NCBI GenBank assembly: GCA_025141015.1
Contig: CP081098.1
Span: 372,001 to 436,000, forward strand
Length of the DNA stretch: 64,000 nucleotides
Origin: Rhodobacteraceae bacterium M382
GTDB taxonomy: Bacteria > Pseudomonadota > Alphaproteobacteria > Rhodobacterales > Rhodobacteraceae
Direction of reading: 5' to 3'
Part shown: one piece after another, positions 1 to 11,026 of the stretch
How positions within the stretch are numbered: the first letter of the stretch is position 1
Layout of the letters: every line of letters begins with the position of its first letter
The notes under the pieces: generated by a model
Told to the model about the DNA's origin: nothing
The model's database searches: none
Seen by the model: the letters and a program-made list of their open reading frames with translations, nothing else
Program-made: the position numbers and the translations under genes

Positions 1-3000
1 CACGCTGAACTTTGAGGATCAGGACCAGTTCGACGTGACGGTGACGGTGGATGACACCAGCGTCGGCGCAACGCCGGATGCCCAGGCCAGCCTGAGCGTC
101 GCGGTCAACGATGTGAACGAAGCGCCAACGGCGGTGACGCTGACGCAGACGCTGAGCGACATTGACGAGAATTCGGACACCAGCAGCCGGATCCAGGTGG
201 CGACGATTGCGGTGACGGATGATGCGCTGGGGGTCAATGACCTGGGGCTGAGCGGCGCGGATGCGGCCGAATTCGAGATCGACGGCGGGGTTCTGTACCT
301 GCGGGCGGGCACCACGCTGAACTTTGAGGATCAGGACCAGTTCGACGTGACGGTGACGGTGGATGACACCAGCGTCGGCGCAACGCCGGATGCCCAGGCC
401 AGCCTGAGCGTCGCGGTCAATGATGTGAACGAAGCGCCGACGGCGGTGACGCTGACGCAGACGCTGAGCGACATTGACGAGAATTCGGACACCAGCAGCC
501 GGATCCAGGTGGCGACGATTGCGGTGACGGATGATGCGCTGGGGGTCAATGACCTGGGGCTGAGCGGCGCGGATGCGGCCGAGTTTGAGATCGACGGCGG
601 GGTTCTGTACCTGCGGGCGGGCACCACGCTGAACTTTGAGGATCAGGACCAGTTCGACGTGACGGTGACGGTGGATGACACCAGCGTCGGCGCAACACCG
701 GATGCCCAGGCCAGCCTGAGCGTCGCGGTCAACGATGTGAACGAAGCGCCGACGGCGGTGACGCTGACGCAGACGCTGAGCGACATTGACGAGAATTCGG
801 ACACCAGCAGCCGGATCCAGGTGGCGACGATTGCGGTGACGGATGATGCGCTGGGGGTCAATGACCTGGGGCTGAGCGGCGCGGATGCGGCCGAATTCGA
901 GATCGACGGCGGGGTTCTGTACCTGCGGGCGGGCACCACGCTGAACTTTGAGGATCAGGACCAGTTCGACGTGACGGTGACGGTGGATGACACCAGCGTC
1001 GGCGCAACGCCGGATGCCCAGGCCAGCCTGAGCGTCGCGGTCAACGATGTGAACGAAGCGCCAACGGCGGTGACGCTGACGCAGACGCTGAGCGACATTG
1101 ACGAGAATTCGGACACCAGCAGCCGGATCCAGGTGGCGACGATTGCGGTGACGGATGATGCGCTGGGGGTCAATGACCTGGGGCTGAGCGGCGCGGATGC
1201 GGCCGAGTTTGAGATCGACGGCGGGGTTCTGTACCTGCGGGCGGGCACCACGCTGAACTTTGAGGATCAGGACCAGTTCGACGTGACGGTGACGGTGGAT
1301 GACACCAGCGTCGGCGCAACACCGGATGCCCAGGCCAGCCTGAGCGTCGCGGTCAACGATGTGAACGAAGCGCCGACGGCGGTGACGCTGACGCAGACGC
1401 TGAGCGACATTGACGAGAATTCGGACACCAGCAGCCGGATCCAGGTGGCGACGATTGCGGTGACGGATGATGCGCTGGGGGTCAATGACCTGGGGCTGAG
1501 CGGCGCGGATGCGGCCGAGTTTGAGATCGACGGCGGGGTTCTGTACCTGCGGGCGGGCACCACGCTGAACTTTGAGGATCAGGACCAGTTCGACGTGACG
1601 GTGACGGTGGATGACACCAGCGTCGGCGCAACACCGGATGCCCAGGCCAGCCTGAGCGTCGCGGTCAACGATGTGAACGAAGCGCCGACGGCGGTGACGC
1701 TGACGCAGACGCTGAGCGACATTGACGAGAATTCGGACACCAGCAGCCGGATCCAGGTGGCGACGATTGCGGTGACGGATGATGCGCTGGGGGTCAATGA
1801 TCTGGGGCTGAGCGGCGCGGATGCGGCCGAGTTTGAGATCGACGGCGGGGTTCTGTACCTGCGGGCGGGCACCACGCTGAACTTTGAGGATCAGGACCAG
1901 TTCGACGTGACGGTGACGGTGGATGACACCAGCGTCGGCGCAACGCCGGATGCCCAGGCCAGCCTGAGCGTCGCGGTCAACGATGTGAACGAAGCGCCAA
2001 CGGCGGTGACGCTGACGCAGACGCTGAGCGACATTGACGAGAATTCGGACACCAGCAGCCGGATCCAGGTGGCGACGATTGCGGTGACGGATGATGCGCT
2101 GGGGGTCAATGACCTGGGGCTGAGCGGCGCGGATGCGGCCGAATTCGAGATCGACGGCGGGGTTCTGTACCTGCGGGCGGGCACCACGCTGAACTTTGAG
2201 GATCAGGACCAGTTCGACGTGACGGTGACGGTGGATGACACCAGCGTCGGCGCAACGCCGGATGCCCAGGCCAGCCTGAGCGTCGCGGTCAACGATGTGA
2301 ACGAAGCGCCAACGGCGGTGACGCTGACGCAGACGCTGAGCGACATTGACGAGAATTCGGACACCAGCAGCCGGATCCAGGTGGCGACGATTGCGGTGAC
2401 GGATGATGCGCTGGGGGTCAATGACCTGGGGCTGAGCGGCGCGGATGCGGCCGAATTCGAGATCGACGGCGGGGTTCTGTACCTGCGGGCGGGCACCACG
2501 CTGAACTTTGAGGATCAGGACCAGTTCGACGTGACGGTGACGGTGGATGACACCAGCGTCGGCGCAACGCCGGATGCCCAGGCCAGCCTGAGCGTCGCGG
2601 TCAACGATGTGAACGAAGCGCCAACGGCGGTGACGCTGACGCAGACGCTGAGCGACATTGACGAGAATTCGGACACCAGCAGCCGGATCCAGGTGGCGAC
2701 GATTGCGGTGACGGATGATGCGCTGGGGGTCAATGACCTGGGGCTGAGCGGCGCGGATGCGGCCGAATTCGAGATCGACGGCGGGGTTCTGTACCTGCGG
2801 GCGGGCACCACGCTGAACTTTGAGGATCAGGACCAGTTCGACGTGACGGTGACGGTGGATGACACCAGCGTCGGCGCAACGCCGGATGCCCAGGCCAGCC
2901 TGAGCGTCGCGGTCAACGATGTGAACGAAGCGCCAACGGCGGTGACGCTGACGCAGACGCTGAGCGACATTGACGAGAATTCGGACACCAGCAGCCGGAT

Positions 3001-5119
3001 CCAGGTGGCGACGATTGCGGTGACGGATGATGCGCTGGGGGTCAATGACCTGGGGCTGAGCGGCGCGGATGCGGCCGAATTCGAGATCGACGGCGGGGTT
3101 CTGTACCTGCGGGCGGGCACCACGCTGAACTTTGAGGATCAGGACCAGTTCGACGTGACGGTGACGGTGGATGACACCAGCGTCGGCGCAACGCCGGATG
3201 CCCAGGCCAGCCTGAGCGTCGCGGTCAATGATGTGAACGAAGCGCCGACGGCGGTGACGCTGACGCAGACGCTGAGCGACATTGACGAGAATTCGGACAC
3301 CAGCAGCCGGATCCAGGTGGCGACGATTGCGGTGACGGATGATGCGCTGGGGGTCAATGACCTGGGGCTGAGCGGCGCGGATGCGGCCGAGTTTGAGATC
3401 GACGGCGGGGTTCTGTACCTGCGGGCGGGCACCACGCTGAACTTTGAGGATCAGGACCAGTTCGACGTGACGGTGACGGTGGATGACACCAGCGTCGGCG
3501 CAACACCGGATGCCCAGGCCAGCCTGAGCGTCGCGGTCAACGATGTGAACGAAGCGCCGACGGCGGTGACGCTGACGCAGACGCTGAGCGACATTGACGA
3601 GAATTCGGACACCAGCAGCCGGATCCAGGTGGCGACGATTGCGGTGACGGATGATGCGCTGGGGGTCAATGATCTGGGGCTGAGCGGCGCGGATGCGGCC
3701 GAATTCGAGATCGACGGCGGGGTTCTGTACCTGCGGGCGGGCACCACGCTGAACTTTGAGGATCAGGACCAGTTCGACGTGACGGTGACGGTGGATGACA
3801 CCAGCGTCGGCGCAACGCCGGATGCCCAGGCCAGCCTGAGCGTCGCGGTCAACGATGTGAACGAAGCGCCAACGGCGGTGACGCTGACGCAGACGCTGAG
3901 CGACATTGACGAGAATTCGGACACCAGCAGCCGGATCCAGGTGGCGACGATTGCGGTGACGGATGATGCGCTGGGGGTCAATGACCTGGGGCTGAGCGGC
4001 GCGGATGCGGCCGAATTCGAGATCGACGGCGGGGTTCTGTACCTGCGGGCGGGCACCACGCTGAACTTTGAGGATCAGGACCAGTTCGACGTGACGGTGA
4101 CGGTGGATGACACCAGCGTCGGCGCAACGCCGGATGCCCAGGCCAGCCTGAGCGTCGCGGTCAATGATGTGAACGAAGCGCCGACGGCGGTGACGCTGAC
4201 GCAGACGCTGAGCGACATTGACGAGAATTCGGACACCAGCAGCCGGATCCAGGTGGCGACGATTGCGGTGACGGATGATGCGCTGGGGGTCAATGACCTG
4301 GGGCTGAGCGGCGCGGATGCGGCCGAGTTTGAGATCGACGGCGGGGTTCTGTACCTGCGGGCGGGCACCACGCTGAACTTTGAGGATCAGGACCAGTTCG
4401 ACGTGACGGTGACGGTGGATGACACCAGCGTCGGCGCAACGCCGGATGCCCAGGCCAGCCTGAGCGTCGCGGTCAACGATGTGAACGAAGCGCCAACGGC
4501 GGTGACGCTGACGCAGACGCTGAGCGACATTGACGAGAATTCGGACACCAGCAGCCGGATCCAGGTGGCGACGATTGCGGTGACGGATGATGCGCTGGGG
4601 GTCAATGACCTGGGGCTGAGCGGCGCGGATGCGGCCGAATTCGAGATCGACGGCGGGGTTCTGTACCTGCGGGCGGGCACCACGCTGAACTTTGAGGATC
4701 AGGACCAGTTCGACGTGACGGTGACGGTGGATGACACCAGCGTCGGCGCAACGCCGGATGCCCAGGCCAGCCTGAGCGTTTCGGTCAATGATGTGAACGA
4801 AGCGCCGACGGCGGTGACGCTGACGCAGACGCTGAGCGACATTGACGAGAATTCGGACACCAGCAGCCGGATCCAGGTGGCGACGATTGCGGTGACGGAT
4901 GATGCGCTGGGGGTCAATGATCTGGGGCTGAGCGGCGCGGATGCGGCCGAGTTTGAGATCGACGGCGGGGTTCTGTACCTGCGGGCGGGCACCACGCTGA
5001 ACTTTGAGGATCAGGACCAGTTCGACGTGACGGTGACGGTGGATGACACCAGCGTCGGCGCAACGCCGGATGCCCAGGCCAGCCTGAGCGTCGCGGTCAA
5101 CGATGTGAACGAAGCGCCA
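1..5119 (+). repeat. 312-bp tandem repeat array, about 16.4 copies
   Basis: The unit length is exactly 312 bp (104 codons), with no indels in any copy seen. The copies differ at about five sites: acg/aca, aac/aat, cca/ccg, gac/gat and gaattc/gagttt. All five are synonymous. The only amino-acid change I found is Ala to Ser in the copy starting near 4681 (gtcgcg to gtttcg). Copies 1, 7-10, 13 and 15 carry the same variant set; copies 2, 11 and 14 share another. The array continues beyond the left edge. Confidence 0.97.
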
Positions 5120-6250
5120 AGCGGCTCTGTAGCCCTAACAGGGGTTGAAGCGGAAACATTTGTTCTGACCGCTGACGTGTCCGCCATTGAGGATCCCGAA
5201 GGGATTCTTGCTGGAAGCTTTGTTTATACCTGGTTCCGTGATCTGGTGGCGATTGCGGGAGCGACAGAGCAAACATACACCCTGACCGAGGCAGACGTCG
5301 GATCGGAGATTTCGGTATCCGTGACCTTTACCGATTTGCTTGGCAAATCAGAGACTGGCGGGACCGCGGAGACGGATGCCATTACGGCGACCAATCAACT
5401 TTTGACCGGAACGCCGGACATGGACACCCTGACCGGCGGCGGCGGGGACGATACAGTTCTTGGCCTGGGCGAAAACGATCGGCTCTCAGGTTCCGGTGGC
5501 AATGACAGTATCGAAGGCGGTTCTGGAAATGATCTCATTGATGGTGACACGGGCCGCGATACCCTGGAGGGCGGTGATGGCGCAGACATCCTGCGCGGAG
5601 GCGAGGGCAATGACGAATTGGACGGTGGCACCGGATCTGACAGGATAAATGCCGGGGCGGGAGATGATTTTGTATTCTCGTTCTCGTCCAGTTCGGCGGA
5701 CAGCGATCTTATCTTTGCAGGGTCAGGGGACGACACGGTGGTGTCTGGAAACGGACAAGACACGGTCTTTGGTATGGAAGGCGATGATCTGATTTCCGGA
5801 GGCGGCGGATCTGATTTCCTGGTGGGTCAAGACGGTGATGACGTTCTGAGCGGCGGTGCCAATCAGGATATTCTGTTCGGTGGCGATGGTGACGACTTCC
5901 TGAACGGTGGGTTTGCACACGATCTGCTGCATGGCGGAAGCGGCGCGGATCGGTTCTTTAGGTTCGATGGTCTGGGCCATGGTACGGATTGGATCGCTGA
6001 CTATGACGCCAGCGAAGGCGACCTCTTGGTCTTTGCTGGACCTGCGGCCACAGCATCAGACTTTACCGTATTCTTTACAAATGCGGTTGATGATCTGGGC
6101 ATTCTCTCCGGCGATGACGCGATCGAGGAGGCATTCGTGCTCTACAATCCTACGGGTCAAAGGATCTTTACCCTGGTCGATGGAGCCAGCCAAACAGAGT
6201 TGATCTTGCGCGTTGCGACGACCGGAGAAGAATTCGATCTGTTGGCCTAA
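1..6250 (+). CDS. Cadherin-repeat RTX protein, probable type I-secreted adhesin (5' partial)
   Basis: The reading frame is already open at base 2, so the N-terminus lies outside the window and at least 2,082 codons are present. About 16.4 tandem 104-residue cadherin-like repeats fill positions 2-5119; each has an NFEDQDQFDVTV strand and ends in NDVNEAP, the calcium-linker signature of cadherin domains. An Ig-like domain follows (about 5120-5396). Then come glycine/aspartate-rich RTX nonapeptides (about 5400-5960, e.g. GGSGNDLIDG). The last 95 residues (GHGTDW to EFDLLA) end in a hydrophobic tail typical of type I secretion substrates. Family knowledge says such proteins are calcium-stiffened surface or released adhesins; the adhesin role here is inferred. 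A hairpin terminator follows directly. The C-terminal module is shared with the gene at 6805. Confidence 0.9.
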   Translation, partial: TLNFEDQDQFDVTVTVDDTSVGATPDAQASLSVAVNDVNEAPTAVTLTQTLSDIDENSDTSSRIQVATIAVTDDALGVNDLGLSGADAAEFEIDGGVLYLRAGTTLNFEDQDQFDVTVTVDDTSVGATPDAQASLSVAVNDVNEAPTAVTLTQTLSDIDENSDTSSRIQVATIAVTDDALGVNDLGLSGADAAEFEIDGGVLYLRAGTTLNFEDQDQFDVTVTVDDTSVGATPDAQASLSVAVNDVNEAPTAVTLTQTLSDIDENSDTSSRIQVATIAVTDDALGVNDLGLSGADAAEFEIDGGVLYLRAGTTLNFEDQDQFDVTVTVDDTSVGATPDAQASLSVAVNDVNEAPTAVTLTQTLSDIDENSDTSSRIQVATIAVTDDALGVNDLGLSGADAAEFEIDGGVLYLRAGTTLNFEDQDQFDVTVTVDDTSVGATPDAQASLSVAVNDVNEAPTAVTLTQTLSDIDENSDTSSRIQVATIAVTDDALGVNDLGLSGADAAEFEIDGGVLYLRAGTTLNFEDQDQFDVTVTVDDTSVGATPDAQASLSVAVNDVNEAPTAVTLTQTLSDIDENSDTSSRIQVATIAVTDDALGVNDLGLSGADAAEFEIDGGVLYLRAGTTLNFEDQDQFDVTVTVDDTSVGATPDAQASLSVAVNDVNEAPTAVTLTQTLSDIDENSDTSSRIQVATIAVTDDALGVNDLGLSGADAAEFEIDGGVLYLRAGTTLNFEDQDQFDVTVTVDDTSVGATPDAQASLSVAVNDVNEAPTAVTLTQTLSDIDENSDTSSRIQVATIAVTDDALGVNDLGLSGADAAEFEIDGGVLYLRAGTTLNFEDQDQFDVTVTVDDTSVGATPDAQASLSVAVNDVNEAPTAVTLTQTLSDIDENSDTSSRIQVATIAVTDDALGVNDLGLSGADAAEFEIDGGVLYLRAGTTLNFEDQDQFDVTVTVDDTSVGATPDAQASLSVAVNDVNEAPTAVTLTQTLSDIDENSDTSSRIQVATIAVTDDALGVNDLGLSGADAAEFEIDGGVLYLRAGTTLNFEDQDQFDVTVTVDDTSVGATPDAQASLSVAVNDVNEAPTAVTLTQTLSDIDENSDTSSRIQVATIAVTDDALGVNDLGLSGADAAEFEIDGGVLYLRAGTTLNFEDQDQFDVTVTVDDTSVGATPDAQASLSVAVNDVNEAPTAVTLTQTLSDIDENSDTSSRIQVATIAVTDDALGVNDLGLSGADAAEFEIDGGVLYLRAGTTLNFEDQDQFDVTVTVDDTSVGATPDAQASLSVAVNDVNEAPTAVTLTQTLSDIDENSDTSSRIQVATIAVTDDALGVNDLGLSGADAAEFEIDGGVLYLRAGTTLNFEDQDQFDVTVTVDDTSVGATPDAQASLSVAVNDVNEAPTAVTLTQTLSDIDENSDTSSRIQVATIAVTDDALGVNDLGLSGADAAEFEIDGGVLYLRAGTTLNFEDQDQFDVTVTVDDTSVGATPDAQASLSVAVNDVNEAPTAVTLTQTLSDIDENSDTSSRIQVATIAVTDDALGVNDLGLSGADAAEFEIDGGVLYLRAGTTLNFEDQDQFDVTVTVDDTSVGATPDAQASLSVSVNDVNEAPTAVTLTQTLSDIDENSDTSSRIQVATIAVTDDALGVNDLGLSGADAAEFEIDGGVLYLRAGTTLNFEDQDQFDVTVTVDDTSVGATPDAQASLSVAVNDVNEAPSGSVALTGVEAETFVLTADVSAIEDPEGILAGSFVYTWFRDLVAIAGATEQTYTLTEADVGSEISVSVTFTDLLGKSETGGTAETDAITATNQLLTGTPDMDTLTGGGGDDTVLGLGENDRLSGSGGNDSIEGGSGNDLIDGDTGRDTLEGGDGADILRGGEGNDELDGGTGSDRINAGAGDDFVFSFSSSSADSDLIFAGSGDDTVVSGNGQDTVFGMEGDDLISGGGGSDFLVGQDGDDVLSGGANQDILFGGDGDDFLNGGFAHDLLHGGSGADRFFRFDGLGHGTDWIADYDASEGDLLVFAGPAATASDFTVFFTNAVDDLGILSGDDAIEEAFVLYNPTGQRIFTLVDGASQTELILRVATTGEEFDLLA

Positions 6251-6260
6251 TGCGATCTCG

Positions 6261-6293
6261 GGCTGCGTGCTCTTTGGGCGCGCAGCCTTTTAT
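6261..6293 (+). terminator. Rho-independent terminator after the cadherin-RTX gene
   Basis: A 10-bp stem (6261-6270 with 6278-6287, one G-T wobble) and a 7-base loop are followed by a short T run, 10 bases after the stop codon. Confidence 0.8.
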
Positions 6294-6804
6294 GGCTGTA
6301 TGAATATCGAAGATCGACTGACCTGGGTTTGAAACCCGGTTTTGCGATTTTGACGCTGCTGTCAGGATGCTGGTTCCTGAGGCGACCGAATGCGTACATC
6401 CCGCCTCTGTCGCACTTGGTGGTACCATATTGCAGAGTATCATCCTGGCCTGGTGATCAAACCACCGTCCATGCCGACGCGCCAAAAAGTTCCCTGTCGT
6501 GGTGATGGTGCCGTTGGGAGGATCAGATTGCTTTGGCAGATTGACGGCGGTGCCCGAGACACCTGATCGAGAAAGACGCCCGCAATCGAGAAGACATGAG
6601 GAGGCGTTCGTGTCGTTTCAGCCCACCAAGCGGCAGGCTCAGGCAGCGGTTACTTTACGTTAACATTTTCTATCTTTTTGTGCATTCTGTGTTAATGTTT
6701 TGGAAAGTCGGACAAAGATTGAGTTGGTCATAGTAGACTAAGTGCGGCTGATTTTGATGTCCGAGATTTTCGAATTTTTTTGCTGCCACAAGGAGTTGAA
6801 TGCA
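6294..6804. other. Intergenic region, no confident gene; AT-rich leader near its end
   Basis: About 510 bases separate the first two adhesin genes. Positions 6294-6650 have coding-like GC content, but no frame gives a protein I recognise; it could be decayed sequence. From about 6651 to 6800 the composition turns AT-rich, as expected for the promoter and leader of the next gene. I could not single out a confident -35/-10 pair. Confidence 0.5.
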
Positions 6805-9800
6805 ATGGTTGACCCGAGCCTGTTTACACCCGTCACCGATAACACGCTGCTGCCATTTGGAGGGACTCTGCTTGCGCAGGGGGATGACAACGAAGAAGGC
6901 CCATTTGACATTACTGCCATCTTCGAGTCCGGTTTTGTTTTTGGAAGTCAGACCTTTACGGAAATGTTTGTCGGAACAAACGGCGGGGTAACATTCAACG
7001 CCGCCAACCCGCAGGTGTCCTTTAGCAATACCTTTCTTAATAATCCGTTCTCGATCGCACCGTTCAACGATGACATGGATACCAGAACATTCCCGGCTGG
7101 GGCCAATCCGGGGGTGTATTTTGACACCAATCCAGACCGCGATTCCATTGTCGTAACGTGGAACAATATTGGACGGTTCTCCAACAACGTCACGACGCCG
7201 AATACGTTCCAGTTGGAGATCATGGATCTGGGCGACAATGATGCCGAATTGATCTTCCGCCATTTTGACATCCAGGGCAGCAACGGTGCCTTCCACATGG
7301 GTGCGGTGACTGACAACGGGTTGCCAGTCTACCTGAGCGGCGGTGCTGCGGGCGACCAACTGGGTACGGCTGCGGACCTGGAAACGCTGGTGGGCAATAC
7401 CGGTGTGGCCGGTGTTTGGCAGATGCGCGTGATTGACGGCGAATTGCAACCCGCTGATTTCGGCGGCGAAGTTTTGACCGGCAACGCCAACGGCAACACG
7501 ATCAATGGGTCGAACCTGAACGATCTGATTTCTGGCGGCGGTGGCAATGACACAATCTTTGGTTTGGATGGCATTGATACACTGAACGGGGATGACGACA
7601 ACGACTCCATCGAAGGGGGCGATGACGGCGACCTGATCAACGGCAACGACGGCAATGACACCCTGCGCGGTGGCAATGACAATGACCGCATTTTTGGCGG
7701 CCTCGGCGATGACGAACTGTACGGCGAAGGATCGTCAAGCGGTGGCGCAAACGAATTGGAAGGTGGTGCCGGAGCGGATGCGTTGTTTGGCGCAGGTGGC
7801 ACATCCATTGCTTCCTATACCACATCTGCAACCGGGTTGCGGGTTGACCTTAGCAACACCTCCTCGAACACAGGCGATGCAGCGGGCGATACATATTCGT
7901 CCATAAGCCAGGTGCGTGGTTCTGATTTTTCAGACGCCTTGGTCGGCAACAGCAGCAGCAATATTCTATTTGGCGGCGGCGGAAATGACAGCCTGACCGG
8001 GAACAATGGCAATGACCGCCTCGAAGGCCAGGATGGCGACGATCTGCTCAGCGGTGGATCGGGCAATGACTCGCTGGTTGGCGGTGCAGGTGCGGACAAC
8101 TTGATCGGTGGTGCCAATACTGACTATGCGGACTATCGTGACGCAAGCACAGCCGTGCTCGCCGACTTGCAGGACAATTCCGGCAACACCGGTGATGCAG
8201 CCGGTGATGTCTATTCCGAAGTCGAGGGCCTGTTGGGTAGCAAGTTCGATGATACGCTTCGCGGTGACACCGGAGCGAATGATCTGCGCGGCGAGGACGG
8301 CAACGATGAACTGATCGGACGCGATGGCAACGATGCCCTGCGGGGTGGTGATCAGGACGACCTCCTGAACGGCGGTCTTGGCGGAGACAATCTGTTTGGA
8401 GACAGCGGGTTGGATACAGCCTCTTACGCCGACGCAACAACCGGTGTTCGGGCGGACCTTGCCAACTCTGGGACCAATACCGAAGAAGCAGCCGGCGATA
8501 CCTATAGCAGCATTGAAAACCTGCTGGGGTCGGCGTTTGGCGATACGTTGCGGGGCAACAGTTCTGACAACCATATCGACGGCGGTGAGGGCAACGACTC
8601 GCTCTATGGCCAGAACGGAGAAGATACGCTGCGTGGCGGTTTGGGCGAAGACACGCTGTCTGGCGGCAGCGGTTCGGATACGGCCGATTACTCTCAATCA
8701 ACCGCTGGGCTTCAGGTGGATCTCAGCGATTCATCCAGGAACACTGGCGAAGCCCGTGGCGACACGTTCTCCAGCATCGAAAATCTGATGGGTTCGGGCT
8801 TTAATGATACGCTCGTCGGAAACAGCAGCTCCAACAGCCTGTTTGGGATGGGCGGAGATGACATGCTGATTGGCGGTGGTGGCACTGACAACTTTGATGG
8901 TGGCGAAGGCAACGATACGGCGACCTTTGAAGGTGGTGGTTTTGTGGTCATCGACCTCGAAGACAGCACTGCAAACGGCGGCGATGCGTCGGGCAGCACC
9001 TTTACCGGCGTTGAAAACCTGATCGGTACCAGCAATTCGGACGATCTGCTGGGTGATAGCGAAAACAACCTGTTGTCGGGTTTGGACGGGGTTGACCGTC
9101 TCGAAGGTCGTGGTGGCGATGACACCCTGAACGGTGGCGGCGGTAATGATACGCTGACCGGCGGTGATGGTGCCGATACCATCGTCATCGAAATGGGCAT
9201 GGGCAATGACACCGTGACCGATTTTGTGGTCGGACAGGACAGCCTGGATTACTCGAGCCTGACCAGCGAAGAGCGGGATGCCGTGACCTTTTCGGCGTCC
9301 GGTAGTGGCGACCGGGTTGTCACTCTCAGCGATGGGTCGACCCTGACCATGACCGGTGTGGCGCGCAATACCCCAGCAACGGGTGAGCCAACCATTTCTG
9401 GTGATGCCACACAGGGCGGAACGTTGACCGCTGATGCGTCTGCAGTTGCGGATCCGGATGGTCTGGGTACCCTCTCGATGCAATGGCAGCGCGGTGGGGT
9501 GGATATTCCCGGGGCAACGGGTGGCACCTATGTTCTGACCCAGGACGATGTGGGGGAAACCATCACAGTTGTCGTCAGCTTTACCGACGGGTTCGGAACG
9601 GACGAATCCAGAACCAGCGCGCCGACGTCGGCTGTTGCGGATGTGAATGATGCGCCGGTTGGAGCGGTTGTGATCAGCGGCACGGCCGAGCAGGGGGGGA
9701 CGCTGACGGCGGATCCTTCTGGTGTGAGCGATGCGGATGGGATCAATGCGGCGACCCTGTCGGGTCAATGGTTGCGCGATGGTGTCGCGGTGGCTGGTGC

Positions 9801-10959
9801 GACGTCGACGACCTATGCGCTGACGCAGGCCGATGTGGGGGCGCAGATGTCGTACCGCTTTGGCTATACCGACAATGCGGGCACGGCTGAAACCGTGACC
9901 AGCGCGGCGACGGTTGCGGTGGCCAATGTCAACGATCTGCCAACCGGGGCCGTGACGATTTCGGGTGGCACCAAAAGCGGCGATACGCTCACTGCGGATA
10001 CGTCGGGGGTTGCGGATGCCGACGGGATCAACGAATCGACCGAAGCCGGACAATGGCTGCGGGATGGCACCCCGATTGCGGGTGCCACCAATGAAACCTA
10101 CACCCTGACATCCGACGATGTGGGCCGCCAGATTTCGGTTGTGTTCACCTATACGGACACCTTTGGAACGGATGAAAGCGTCACCAGCGCTGCCACAGGT
10201 CCGATCACGCCAGGCGCGTTGAACCTGACGGGGACACCGGGGCGCGATGTTCTGATCGGGGCCGAAGGCAACGACACGATCACCGGTCTGGGCGACAACG
10301 ACCGTCTGGTCGGGAACGCCGGCAATGACATCATCAACGGGGGCGATGGCGCCGATACGCTGAACGGTGGCGAAGGCAATGACACCATTCAGGGCGGGGC
10401 CACGGATGCTGACCTGCGCGATGTGGTCTTTGCCGGAGCGGGCGATGACAGCGTGGACGCGGGCGCGGGCAACGACCAGGTGTTTGGTCAGGCGGGCAAC
10501 GATACCATCGCCGGTGGCGCGGGTGTTGATGACCTGCAGGGTCAGGACGGCGACGACGTGATCACCGGCTCGGCGTTTTCCGATCTGGTGTTTGGCGGTG
10601 CGGGCAATGATTTTGTCAATGGCGGCTTTGGCAGCGACCGGATCAATGGCGGCTCTGGCGCGGACAAGTTCTTCCATGCCGGTGTCGAGGGCCACGGATC
10701 GGACTGGCTGCAGGATTACCTGTCCACCGAAGGCGACGTGCTGTTTTGGGGCGGTGTCCCCGCCACGGCGGGCGACTTCCAGGTCAACCTGGCCCATACC
10801 GCCAATGACGTGGGCGAACGGTCGGGCGATGACACGGTGCAAGAGGCGTTCGTGATCTACAAACCCACCGAACAGATCATCTGGGCGCTGGTCGATGGCG
10901 GCGGTCAGAGCGCGATCAACATCCAGATCGGCACGGACACATTCGATCTGTTGATCTGA
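6805..10959 (+). CDS. Nidogen-like, RTX calcium-binding protein, probable type I-secreted adhesin
   Basis: This encodes 1,384 residues. The chosen ATG has AAGGAG about 8 bases upstream; an in-frame GTG at 6742 lacks such a site. Residues 1 to about 225 resemble a nidogen (NIDO) domain ([32 protein letters not shown]). Residues about 222-800 are RTX nonapeptides interrupted by five copies of an A-S/D-Y...DL...[14 protein letters not shown] block. Residues about 856-1135 hold three Ig-like repeats (WLRDGxxIAGAT...YTLTxxDVG). A second RTX block and a C-terminal module (GHGSDW to TFDLLI) finish the protein. There is no Sec signal peptide, which fits type I export. The C-terminus is clearly homologous to that of the upstream gene. 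Adhesion or matrix function is inferred from family architecture. Confidence 0.92.
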   Translation: MVDPSLFTPVTDNTLLPFGGTLLAQGDDNEEGPFDITAIFESGFVFGSQTFTEMFVGTNGGVTFNAANPQVSFSNTFLNNPFSIAPFNDDMDTRTFPAGANPGVYFDTNPDRDSIVVTWNNIGRFSNNVTTPNTFQLEIMDLGDNDAELIFRHFDIQGSNGAFHMGAVTDNGLPVYLSGGAAGDQLGTAADLETLVGNTGVAGVWQMRVIDGELQPADFGGEVLTGNANGNTINGSNLNDLISGGGGNDTIFGLDGIDTLNGDDDNDSIEGGDDGDLINGNDGNDTLRGGNDNDRIFGGLGDDELYGEGSSSGGANELEGGAGADALFGAGGTSIASYTTSATGLRVDLSNTSSNTGDAAGDTYSSISQVRGSDFSDALVGNSSSNILFGGGGNDSLTGNNGNDRLEGQDGDDLLSGGSGNDSLVGGAGADNLIGGANTDYADYRDASTAVLADLQDNSGNTGDAAGDVYSEVEGLLGSKFDDTLRGDTGANDLRGEDGNDELIGRDGNDALRGGDQDDLLNGGLGGDNLFGDSGLDTASYADATTGVRADLANSGTNTEEAAGDTYSSIENLLGSAFGDTLRGNSSDNHIDGGEGNDSLYGQNGEDTLRGGLGEDTLSGGSGSDTADYSQSTAGLQVDLSDSSRNTGEARGDTFSSIENLMGSGFNDTLVGNSSSNSLFGMGGDDMLIGGGGTDNFDGGEGNDTATFEGGGFVVIDLEDSTANGGDASGSTFTGVENLIGTSNSDDLLGDSENNLLSGLDGVDRLEGRGGDDTLNGGGGNDTLTGGDGADTIVIEMGMGNDTVTDFVVGQDSLDYSSLTSEERDAVTFSASGSGDRVVTLSDGSTLTMTGVARNTPATGEPTISGDATQGGTLTADASAVADPDGLGTLSMQWQRGGVDIPGATGGTYVLTQDDVGETITVVVSFTDGFGTDESRTSAPTSAVADVNDAPVGAVVISGTAEQGGTLTADPSGVSDADGINAATLSGQWLRDGVAVAGATSTTYALTQADVGAQMSYRFGYTDNAGTAETVTSAATVAVANVNDLPTGAVTISGGTKSGDTLTADTSGVADADGINESTEAGQWLRDGTPIAGATNETYTLTSDDVGRQISVVFTYTDTFGTDESVTSAATGPITPGALNLTGTPGRDVLIGAEGNDTITGLGDNDRLVGNAGNDIINGGDGADTLNGGEGNDTIQGGATDADLRDVVFAGAGDDSVDAGAGNDQVFGQAGNDTIAGGAGVDDLQGQDGDDVITGSAFSDLVFGGAGNDFVNGGFGSDRINGGSGADKFFHAGVEGHGSDWLQDYLSTEGDVLFWGGVPATAGDFQVNLAHTANDVGERSGDDTVQEAFVIYKPTEQIIWALVDGGGQSAINIQIGTDTFDLLI

Positions 10960-10997
10960 GGATGTAACCTGCTGCGTCCGACCGATCAGGTCACAGT

Positions 10998-11026
10998 ACA
11001 GGGGGCCGTTCCGGCCCCCTGTCTTC
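10998..11026 (+). terminator. Rho-independent terminator
   Basis: A perfect 10-bp GC-rich stem (10998-11007 with 11013-11022) and a 5-base loop lie 38 bases after the stop codon. The T run is weak (TCTT). Confidence 0.75.

Noticed and set aside
19-4995. Sixteen identical 98-codon minus-strand frames at 312-bp spacing
   Set aside because: Shadow frames of the cadherin repeat, with no start context or family.
6742-6804. Upstream GTG start adding 21 residues to the nidogen-RTX gene
   Set aside because: AAGGAG is placed correctly for the ATG at 6805, and the added residues (FEFFCCHKE) do not fit an acidic exported protein.
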